Shown: positions 40,101 through 52,100 of the stretch, piece after piece
Numbering within the stretch: position 1 is the stretch's first letter
Layout: each line of letters opens with the position of its first letter
Assembly: GCA_024195265.1 (NCBI GenBank)
Contig: JAJLRJ010000002.1
Span: 53,037,907-53,101,906, forward strand
Origin: Dendrophyllia cribrosa
Taxonomy: Eukaryota; Cnidaria; Anthozoa; Scleractinia; Dendrophylliidae
Length of the DNA: 64,000 bases
Direction: 5' to 3'
Notes under the pieces: model-generated
Told to the model about the DNA's origin: nothing
What the model saw: the letters and a program-made list of their open reading frames with translations, nothing else
Database searches by the model: none
Program-made: the position numbers and the translations under genes

Positions 40101-43100
40101 ACAACAGACACAGCTTTTGCAGTGTAATTTGATGCTACGAAGACTTTCATTTGACCTGATTTTTCATCTTTCTCTAGAACAACCAAACTGTCATCACACA
40201 ATTTGGACACCTCTTCTTCAACTTGATCAAGTATTCGTCTTCGAAGTCCTCCAAAAGCTAAGGCCATAAGGTCTGGACTACAAGGCAATGCAACTTGTGT
40301 CAGCACTGTTGACATCAAATCATCCACATCATAATTTACAGCTTCTGAGGAGACCATGTCCCGAAGCCAACTCTCCGGTACAGGTGTTGCGTTGATGGCA
40401 AAATCTCGAGATGTCTTGAGCAGTTGTTCAAAGATGATAAATTGCGGTGTTGTGCCAAGGAATTTTAGTGCAGAAGAAGGATGCAACTGTACACAGTGGT
40501 TAAATGATACCACTCTGTACCCTGCTTTTTCATGACCAGTAAACACACAGAGGTTAGTCGCATAACAGGAAATCAAAATTCTTTGTAACTTGACATCAGT
40601 GTTGTCATTCTGTTGAATAGCATCTGGTACTTCGATGTTCAGTTCATGCTTTAATGCCAGCTTGAGCTCTTTGACGGTCTCATCTGTCAAGCGAAGCGAC
40701 TTAGCATTTAAGCTGTGGTCAAAGGCCCACTTGTTTCGTTTTGCTTTGGACTGCTCAAGGTACTGTCTATACACTTCTAACAGTGTCAACAGGTCACCAC
40801 CATTATGACAAAAACCAACTTTTCTCCTGTCTGCAATCTGCTTCTCTTCTTCGGTACCCATCCGGAAGAAGACACTTCCACTCACAGTTGCAATCGCTGC
40901 CAATGCAACAGCTTCAGCACCGATTCCTCGATCAATTCCATCAAATATCAACTTAGCTAGGCGTGGCTCTACTGAAACTCGTGCAATCTTGTGGCCCAAG
41001 TCTGTTAGTTTTCCATGTGCTATGGCCCCAAGAGATTTCAAGGTGTCTAATGCTAGTTCTATAGATTCAAGTGGTGGTGACTCCACAAACTCGAAACGGG
41101 TTATGTCTTCAATGCCGAGTTCCATTAGTTTAAGCACTGCCTTCCCGAGATGAACTCTTAGAATCTCTGGTTTGGATCCATCTTCCATTGCTGTATACTC
41201 TTCCTCGCTGTAAAGCCGATAGCACTTTCCTGCCTGAGTCCTCCCCGCTCTTCCTTTACGTTGTTCTGCAGAACTCTTGCTAGTGGTTGTTACTTCTAAA
41301 GAGCTTTTGTTTCGTTTGGGTTCGAACTTCATCTCTTTGACCATACCAGTATCCACCACGTACCTTATCCCAGGAATAGTAATGGACGTCTCGGCACAGT
41401 TGGTTGCAAATACTACCTTGCGTTTATTCGTTTCTTCATCAAACACCCTCCTTTGTTCTTCTTGGCGTAGCTTCCCATGAAGAGGAAGGCAGACTAGGCT
41501 ATCATCAGGCACCATCTTTGATAAATTCTCACATGCACGCTCTGTTTCCACCGGAGTGGTAAGAAACACCAGAATATCTCCTTGACCTTCTTTGTTGTGA
41601 ATTTCTCGAACAGTGCGGACGGCCTCTTGAAGATAATTTTCAGTGCTTGATGGACCATCTCTCCATATCACATCTACAGGAAACATTCTACCAGATACCT
41701 TTAAAACCGGGCATTGGTCAAAGTAAGCTACAAACAGTGCGGGATCAATGGTAGCTGAGGTGATGACCACCCGTAGCTCAGGACGTTGAGCAAGGCTCTT
41801 CTTGATCATGCCCAGAAGTAGGTCTGAGTAAAGGCTGCGTTCATGGGCCTCATCAATAATAATACAAGAATACTTTGACAGGCTGGGATCCTTGAGACAT
41901 TCATTTAAAAGTAAGTGATCTGTTGCATAAACAATACCTGTGGTTTTACTTGCTTGAATGTTTCCACCAACATGACAGCCAACAATCTGTCCAGGTACTC
42001 CACCCATTTCCCGAGCCACGTGAGCTGCTAAACTAGTGGCTGCAACCTTTCTTGGCTGTGTGCAAACAATTAAGCCTTTCTTGGCAAAACCTGCTTCATA
42101 AAGATATTGGGTCATCTGAGTGCTTTTGCCGGATCCAGTTTCTCCCAGAACAATGCAAACTTGGTTTTCTTTTATGGTCTCAATGATGATGGTCTTTTTG
42201 GCATACATGGGAAGGGCTGCATCTAGCCTGTGACATTCTCGCCCAAACGACTTCCTTAGTTCCTTGACAGTATTCTCTACATGTGAGTGTGGTTGACTGC
42301 TTTGGGCAGATAAAATCATATCAATTACCTGGGATGAGGAACGTTCAAACTCTTGCTGTTGCTGCTCAAGTTCATCTTTCTTTTGCTCTAGAGCATCTCT
42401 TTCTGATTGAACTTTTTCATACTCATCCAAACGTATGTGCTTGCGCACGCTTAGTCGATCAAGACGAGCAGTGATTTCGTTGATTTTTGCAGCATGTTTT
42501 TTCGTTACTGATTTCATCTTTTCTCGAAGTTCCTTTTCGCATTTAGAAAGAAACATTTGTGTAGCGACTCATGGATCTTCCTCAAGAATGGAGACATTAA
42601 TTTCTTCTCCACTCTCCTTGATGTTTTCTTTTAGCAACTGTTCAGCTTTCCTACATTGGTTGCCACTTTGAAAGACAAAAGTAAATTGCCTAATTTGGCC
42701 TTCTATTATCTCGGTGTCTTCCAAGTCGAACTTAAATTTCTCTCCAAGACATTCTTCTAGGTACATGGTCATGATATCTTGACTCACATTTAGTGACGTC
42801 GGAGGTTTGATGACCAAACGGCGCCGTCTTGCAGTTGCAGGTGTGGTACTTTCACTACCGCCTTTTTTTTGTTCATCCATGCTTGATTTATTTATTCTTT
42901 GCATTCTATTTCTACTGATTTTCGTCTTCTGGCTCTGGCGTTTCCCTTGTATCTCTTCCAGTGTGTTTTTTTAAGGCATCATGGTGCACAGATTCACCAC
43001 TTGTTTGTGAAATTACAGCTTCCTGAACCTTCAGCAAGTTTTTAGAATCATTGATTGTTTCTACACGTGCCATACAAATTCACCTGTCATGAATGAGTCG

Positions 43101-46100
43101 GAAAGTAAGTCAAACTACATACTTTAACAAGTGGATAGCGCTGTAAAAGAGTAAAACGGCTTGTTTAAAATGTAAACTCGCTTCAGTGGCTTGTACTTTC
43201 GTTTCACACTTAAAAAGATTGTGGCTCATCCTCGGTGTAAAAACCTGCCAACTCACGAGTCACGTAAAACAAAGAAAACCAAAGGTACTGAAACAATAGA
43301 GTGCAAGACAACAAAGGTAGAAAACAAAGGAAAGAGTCACAGGTTTTTGCACCGAGGTAAACCCAAGATATTTTTGGACGGGCAAATAGTTAAAACAGGT
43401 TAAAAAGACTTTAAAAAAGACTGTAAAAGTAGTGGATTATAAATTCATACCTCCCTGGTTATAATGTCCTTCTCTTTAGTCAGATTTTTAAGTTTAGCTT
43501 ATCAACTGACCGAAGTCGACGCCTTTTCACTGAAAGAGATCGTCGCTGCCTGGTGGTTTCGCCGTTTCAGCGAAACACTTGACGTGTAAATTTCCGGGAA
43601 AACGCAAACCGGAAGCGGAAATAACTATCGATCTGTACATTAACTATGTATGGGGCCGGTTACATGCATGATTAAATAAATCTTTATTCCTTCTATTCAT
43701 ATTCCATGGTCGTCATGCTTGGTTTAAATCTTAATCTAGCTTGATATAACTAACATAAAATTGCGCAAAAAAGCAGGAGGTCAGCAGAACCGGAAGTCCT
43801 CTTTGTCACCCGTCTCAGTATCTTTCAAGTTTTTTGTCCGCGAAGATCCAGTCCCTTGTCGTAAGCATGGCGGCCAAGTCGCGGCCCCTCTTTGACCATG
43901 CTTTGTTCCAACAAAAGTATAAGCTTAAATGAAAAGATGAGACCGCCGCCAGTGGTAACTGGTATCTCTAGCTCTCCCGCTGAAGGTCCGCCAAGAACGA
44001 AAGTGATTATACGTGAAGATACCCCGGAGTTAACGCCAAAGATGTGACACAGTCTTGTGTTTTTGTGCTTTTTATCATTTTTTAGTGACTACAGCGTGTT
44101 TCAAAATCTCATAAGCTAGTTCCATTTTTTTTATGATCCATTGTACAAAAAGCTACATGAAAAACACATAACGTTTTATAAAAGTGGGTATCTGCAAAAC
44201 CCCCCACAATATCGGCAGAATTCCATGGTGTGTGGGTTGCCAGAGGCTTGTCTCGTGCTCTCATCTGTCTCATATTACACGCTTCTTATGGTATGGTTAG
44301 CCATTTGTTGCAAAATTCAACAACATGTATATTTTTATTTAACAGTTTATATTTATTTTCAACAGGGTATAATTGCATTCAACGACTTATATTTGTGTTC
44401 AACAACATGCATTTTTATTCAACTTCAACCCATGGTATTGTCATTCAACAGAAATGTTCATTCAACTTCAACGCAAACCTTTTTCGTTCAACAGAAATAT
44501 TCATTCAACTTCAACGCAAACCTTTTTCGTTCAACAGAAATATTCATTCAACTTCAACGCAAACCTTTTTCGTTCAACAGAAATATTCATTCAACTTCAA
44601 CGCAAACCTTTTTCGTTCAACAGAAATATTCATTCAACTTCAACGCAAACCCTTTTGCGTTCAACAGAAATATTCATTCAACTTCAACGCAAACCTTTTT
44701 CGTTCAACAGAAATATTCATTCAACTTCAACGCAAACCTTTTTCGTTCAACAGAAATATTCATTCCAGCTGAATGTAAGCTTTATTCAACGCAGGAAATG
44801 ACATGCATACTAAATTAACGTTTTGTAAGTTCCCGGACATTCCCAATAATATTCATTCAACAAAATAAAATATTCATTCAACAAAACCGTCCCGTCCCCC
44901 TCCCTACTCCGACGTTACTCTGACCCAGACCCTTTACATTCGCACAACACGTGTTCAAAATGGCGTCGGAAGATGCAAGGGAAGAACTGACACAAATGGT
45001 GCGAGAATGTGACCGAAATGAAATTGCTCTTCAACGATCGGGGAGTAACACCTCGTTATTTACGAGAACTCGTGATCTAATAGCGAATTCAGCGCGATCG
45101 GCTAGCCGGGAAGTAACAAATTCCATCCTTCGGTGCATCGTATCCAGCTGCAAATCTACCAAGTCCTTCTTCGACTTCTTCCGCAACTGTTTCTACTCCT
45201 GGATTCACGATGGCTTCTGGGGCGTTGAATTCTTTTCAACCTGGCACTAAGAGGTCAAGTAAATCGAATACACAGCATCCATGGCGTTTCAAGAAAAAGT
45301 CTTCAGTGAGACAAGAATTTCGCCCAAAGGCCATCCACCTCCTTGACAAACCCGAATATCAAGATCATGGCAGCTGTTACTGATTATGCAGTTACTGATG
45401 ACATGATTCCCTTGTAATATTTCAAGGGAAATAGGGGGGGGGGGGGACCCATATATGAGCTATATAGGTATGTGCCGCTGTGAAAGGTATGGTTTTCAGG
45501 CAGTTTAGTCTGGGATAGGGTATAGTAATCAGAGATTTTTGGTCTAGAATAGCGTATTATTTTCCGCGAAACTGATCAATTGCGTGGAGAATTTAGTCTA
45601 GACAGTGTTTACTGCTAAACGGCATTTAAAAAAAATTGGTACGGCGGGCAGTACGGCATTTTTACTGACCCTGGCATCTTAGACTGTGATAGTGAACGAG
45701 TTTCTGGAAAATAGCGAGTCTGGAATAGGTCTAGGATAGGGTAAGGTTTTCCGGTGTTTAGTCTAGAATAGGGTTGCAAAATGCAGCTAAAATGGTCTAG
45801 TATAGGTTAAGGGTCTCAGAGTCCCAGCGGCACACCCCCGCCCAAAAATTTGCAAAGTACCCCCCCTGGCGGGGTTCTTCCTTTGCATCTTCCGACGTCA
45901 TTTTGAACACGTGTTGTGCGAATGTAAAGGGTCTGGGTCAGAGTAACGTCAGAGTAGGGAGGGGGACGGGACGGGACAGGACGGTTTTGTTGAATGAATA
46001 TTATTGGGAATGTCCGGGAACTTACAAAACGTTAATTTTAGTATGCATGTCATTTCCTGCGTTGAATAAAGCTTACATTCAGCTGGAATGAATATTTCTG

Positions 46101-49100
46101 TTGAACGAAAAAGGTTTGCGTTGAAGTTGAATGAATATTTCTGTTGAACCGAAAAAGGTTTGCGTTGAAGTTGAATGAATATTTCTGTTGAACGAAAGGG
46201 TTTGCGTTGAAGTTGAATGAATATTTCTGTTGAACGAAAAAGGTTTGCGTTGAAGTTGAATGAATATTTCTGTTGAACGAAAAAGGTTTGCGTTGAAGTT
46301 GAATGAATATTTCTGTTGAATGACAATACCATGGGTTGAAGTTGAATAAAAATGCATGTTGTTGAACACAAATATAAGTCGTTGAATGCAATTATACCCT
46401 GTTGGAAATAAATATAAACTGTTAAATAAAAATATACATGTTGTTGAATTTTGCAACAAATGGCTAACCATACTTATGTCTCTTATATTTTCGCCTGGCA
46501 CCCAGGGTAGCTTAGCACCAGTTTGATACATGAAGTGGTATGACGCTGTGACATGTATTGTGTGTAAATTCTTTCTTTTCTTTTGGAAGCTTACACTTAT
46601 GTCACTATGATGTTGCCAGGCAATAAATGTAAATGTAAATGCTGTATGTACAATGACAATATTGGAATGAACATCCTTCATGAAGAGCTTGTTGGTATTT
46701 ACACACTGGTATATACATTTTAATGTTATTGTCCTAAACAGTTTGAGTGTAGGAGAGGTAGCAGATGGGCAAACCTCAGGGGCAGATCCAGGAATTTAAA
46801 AAAGAGGGGGCTGCACCTATTTGGTGTGCTTGGGCACGCCTTTCTAGAAGGGTTCGAGGGTATGAATACTGCAAACTACAGTTATCAGTCAAGAAATCCT
46901 AATGAGTTTTCTTTTTTTAACTGGAGATGTCACTCTGAGTAGGAGCATTACACTTCCTGGAAGGCAAACCAGGTAAAGCTCTTTCAATAAGTTGTTTGTT
47001 TTTATCACCTGACTCAACATTCTTCGCTTATCCCTCACAGAAGCTAGTTTGGTCTTGGCCTTTTCCAGATTTTCTTTGGCTGTTTGAATCATCAAGGATG
47101 CTACTTTAACCCCTTGCTGATCTACAGCACTGGAAGAAATGGAATTTGCAAGTTTGCAGTGCTTTCGCTAAGTTTTTGAGTAGCAGACTGTTTAGGAATA
47201 GGAGGCGGCTGTGAAAGCAAGTGCTGGAGACGCAAGCCTCTAGGGGGGTGTGGGGGCATGCCCTCCCCAGAACATTTTGAAATCTAGAGGCTCGGAAATG
47301 CCATTTCCAGCATTTTCCAAGAGGTATTCCCCTCTAAAAAGGAAACCAAAATCGTGCAAAAAATGCTCTTATTACTCCATATTTTACAGGGAAAAAATTT
47401 TACAAAAGAAGGCAAAATGAAGGAGCATCTACCTACACTGGCAGCCATTTTGAAAAAGACCAGACCATGTGCTCACATAAAAGGCACCACTGACTTCTGG
47501 AATGGCTAGCGCCCATACCCCTTAGTACATTTTTCAAAAATCAAGCCCAGCTAGAACGTGTAGTAGGGTTTACTTAGATTGAGACTATCTTTTAAATCTT
47601 TTTACTGACTGGCATAAAAATCTTCATTCTTTGTACAACATGAACCAAAAAATAGGAAAAATAGGAGGTTTTCTTAAAAAATAGGAGAAAATAGGAATGA
47701 CTCCCAAAAATAGGAAAAAATAGAAACTTGACACCCTGTGCTTAATATGAGTTTTATTTGCAGTATTAATGGCCACTTAAAAGAGGGTGGCTGCTTAATA
47801 GACTGTACGCTTATTTGAACATAAACACAGGTTAAATATTGAAGTTCAATGATTCAATCACTTGACAAGTGCATTTGCTGGCCCAGTGGATATGAAACAA
47901 CGTCCGGACCCTCGCCTCTGCTCGGCGTTTTGCTGTACAGACGTCCTATTTGAAATGGGTAAAATATATGTGCAAGCCTTATGCAGTGATCAGCTAATGG
48001 ACAGGATTAAAAAAAAAGAATTTGTCAATGTTTCTATTGCTACTGATTAAAACTGGCTATAAATATGACATTTTCATGCCAAAGTCCTAAGAGTGCCAAT
48101 TGGCACCTAATGTCATAACTTGGCCAATATTTGGTAGATTTGTATGAATATTTGCCACCAAAATTGTCTTGTAAAGATTTTTTTATTTTATTTTGTCCAT
48201 TATATCTATTACATTTTTACTACTATCTTTATATCTGCTAATTCGGTTATAATGGCAGATCTTAGCAAGCTCTATTGAGCTTTTCTTGTAAGATCCCCTG
48301 ATTACTTTTGATATAATTATTTTATAATCTGCAGATGGATGTTGATGTGTATTAATTACATGTTTATTCCTATACATAATATAAAATCTATGAAGCTAAA
48401 ACACTTTGATTTTGCACATAGGCTATCCGCTTTTCTTGAAAGAATTATAGGTTTTAAATGTTTTCAAATTCTAAGATCTGCTCATTGAAAGTATTAAATT
48501 GTGCCACCTGTATGTTGTAGTTAACCACACCTATAACTTTTGGAATTTTTTTCTGAGTACATACATAGTCTAAGATGTGCCACATTAATCTACGCACTGA
48601 GAGCTGCAAAATAAGCTATAGTTTTGGGGTATACCTAACATATAAATTAAAATATTACGACATTATTTAACATTATTATTTTTGTTTTTTAAACTTATTT
48701 CTATGAAAGCCATAACTTCCTTCATAAACGCTGATATGATTTTTGAACTACCCTGATGAATAGCTTTAAAATGGTATATCATACATGGGGACAGAGTTTG
48801 TATATATATCAATTTGGAAAAAGATGGCATTTGCCTTAGGGGTTAAAGGGATAAAATATGATTGCTGTAGTTGAATAAGTGGCGTGATATTGATTAGAAA
48901 CAGTCAAAGAATTGACAATCAACTCCCTGTAACGTCATTACATGAGTTATATAACATCCCCTCACATTGTACACATGTCACCAAAGGCAGCCCAAGTGAA
49001 AGCAGTATTGGGTTGCATGGCAGTCCTTGAAAATTTGAGTGCTTTATAAGACATTATGTGGGGAAAAAATAAGTATGTAGATTTCGAATGCTACATGGGA

Positions 49101-52100
49101 CAAAGGAAAATGAAAATTAACCTAGTTTGAAATCTTTTTTACCCTAAAATAATTTTAACCTACAACAGGAGAAAGAGTTTTATCCTGAAGGTAAGTGTAA
49201 ATTAAGTATAAAGAAAATAAGGCATATACACATGTAGGGCCCCAGAACTGCCCCAACTCCACTGGTAAAAACATTTTGTTGCTAGCAGCTGTTAGCGACA
49301 AGAACATGTCGTTATCATTTTAGTTTGCACAATAATCAGAAAGCCCTCATTTGCATTTAACCAGATTCATTTCCGGTCTTTGTTCTGAGTTTATTACACT
49401 TCTGAATTTACAATGTAGCTTAGTTTGCTAATACTAGAAGGACTTAAACAATACTAAACATCAATAATACAGATGAATAAATCAATAACATAACCATAAA
49501 TGTTATTCTGCAAAGCTTGGCCACTTAATGCTGTTTTGAATACTGGCACATGCTCAGTAAAAATACTGTCCACGTGCCAATGCATTGTGGGATACTATTC
49601 ATCACTTCAGAGTCTGCTGTAAATATATTTATTAGCTCTGATACTACTATGATTTCTTTCTGCTTTTTAATATGGAAGAGGTGCAGCGAGACAGTGCAAG
49701 TGGTGTGACTAGAATGTCTGAAGAAGTCCAGCCTTTAAAATAGGTGACAATAAAATGTGCTTGGACATAAGAACCCATCTCGGGATGATTCTCAAGTCTG
49801 AAATATCTGCAGGTGTACAGATCGAAGATGACTCAAGCAGCAACAATCTTGAGATGAGTCTCAGGTCCCAAACTTCTGAAGGTGGACAGATTGAAGTTGT
49901 AGAGTTGATCGATATGTTTTATCTTGAGGACGCCATTTACAAAACAAGCAAGCATGCAGTCCATTGAGAACTACTGTACAGCTTATGCAACGCCTTCCTC
50001 TACGGCAAGTGGCTGAACAGAGCCTTTAACAAGTTTCAGCAGACAAGACATACATACAAGAACTTTGATGACTAGATTAATGATAAATGCAGGGTTGGAT
50101 ATTAGCGCTCACCTGCTTGCCCGGGTGAGTGTCAAAACTGTTGGGGGAGTACAAATCATGGATCACTCGCCCGGTTTAGCGAGTACGATTTTCATATCCA
50201 GAAATATATATTATTCAATATAAGTGTTTTACAACTTTTTAGTTTCCAAGTGCTTTAAAACAGTCTACACTGACCTTTTGAAATCTCTAACAAACCTGGT
50301 TCGTAAACAGACCAAAATAGGTTTCACTTGGTGATTGTTACATGATGGATGTACTTGTACAAAATAATACCTCTGGACATTAAATACACTGAGTCATCTA
50401 ACGAGCCGTTTGTGGCAAGATGGCTATTTCCTGCTGCTTTTACTGTACAATTTCGAATATGTATCAATAAAACTGTGTTTCAACTTTCAAAGTTCTTTTT
50501 TTTTTTGTGGAGTTAAGGTCTATATTTTAGGGGATTTTTCACTGAAGAAATAGATTGCAGTCTGTATCGCAATCAACCACCACAGTGGCACAGTGAGTGA
50601 ACTTCCATTCACTGAGTTCAAATACCAGTAGTGTCAAAATGTGGAGATATCTTTCTGAATCAAAAGTATCAAGCAAATGAAAACTGATCTGGGCGAGTGC
50701 AATTTGAAGGTCACTCGCCCAGATGGCAAATGCTCTGAAATTTTAGTTTCCAACCCCGCAAATACCAAGTAAAACCCACTTGTGCAAGACAATTGAGGAC
50801 TTTCAACCCTGGATTGAAACCTTTCGCAAAAGTTCTAGGGCGCAGGCTTCCTTTTATTTGGTTTATATGCCACAGGAAAGCTATTCTGAACTATTTCAAC
50901 AGTTATGAAGAGGAAGCATCAAAGTGGAGGGCATAGAACTTTCACGAAAGGTTTTATAATGTTACCAAATTTCTATCTTGTTTTTTTTTTAGGACTAGTT
51001 AATGCTAAACCTTTGAAAATATTGTACATAATAAAAGCAACTTACTAGTTCTGAATTCTTTCTCACAGTCTCATTTGATGAATCCAAGTCAAGCCATGGT
51101 GAGATTTTACCAACAATCAGACTGTTCCAATCTACAGAATGGAAAAAGAATTCAAAGGGGCTATGGCCACCATATGTCAATTTTTTAGGTTTTTAAGTAT
51201 GACTTGTATTTGCTGCACTTTTATTTTTGGCATGTAACCTTCAATTAATTTAAAAATATTTCCCAGATTTTTTTCCAGGTAGAGCACAATTTGAGCAAAA
51301 CAGAAAAACTGCAAAAATTTCAACATGAGCTGGTTATCCCCCAGCCTTTTAATTTATTATTATGCTCACCAGCACCCATTTATTGAAGAGAATGGCTGTG
51401 GTCACATTACAGGAGTTAACACCAGTGTTTACATCAAATTCTAGTGTTTTGAATCCTTGTGGGAATAATAATATTATTATCCACATAAGGACTCACAACA
51501 CAAAAAACACACTTAGATCAGCACAAGCAACAAATAGAACTCTTTATTTGCGACCACAGCCAAATGGAACCAGAGCTTCATATCTAAGGAATTATAGTGA
51601 TTCAGACACCAGGCTTGAACCACTACCACAAAGGATATGGTGTCCTTGCCACCAAACTTTTTCTCCACCACAGTAGGCTAACTGCACGAGGCCCTATTAT
51701 GGAGTGGTGCATGTCACCAGTCTGAATTTCAAACTTTGTTTTTGCAAGGTTTGCGTATCGCTGTCAGAGTTTTGTGCACTGTCAAGCTACTGCCTCGTCC
51801 GCAGGCTCCAGTCTAGCACAAGGGAACAGGGTGCGCGGGACATAGTGGGAACAATTGAAGGGCCGAGAGCATGTCCAGCCTATATGACTTTTTAGGCCTT
51901 TTTCTATTTTTTCTCGCTCAGAATAGCTCAGAATAGCCTCATTTTATCGTACAACGAATAATATCACAAGCCCTTGTCGAATTTGCACTAACCCTAAGGA
52001 ATTTGACCAATTTACCTGAAAAAAGCAGAGTTCTGGCCCTCCAGTGCTTTGACGGTACATTCAGAGCGTAATTTCGAAGCCATTTGAAAGCAGTTTGGCC

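Larger units (their letters stand above)
35836..46865. repeat. segmental duplication, copy B
   Basis: Partner of 20185-30905. It differs by loss of the RSPH acidic tail, by the absence of the copy A coding expansions, and by a roughly 2.4-kb insertion (44230-46650) containing the fold-back element. RSPH exons to its left continue beyond the duplicated edge, so B looks closer to the ancestral arrangement. Confidence 0.82.

Noticed and set aside
44141..46681. Several long frames with words such as [13 protein letters not shown]
   Set aside because: They arise because the 43-bp repeat of the fold-back arms lacks stops in several frames; the same words appear on both strands in the two arms.
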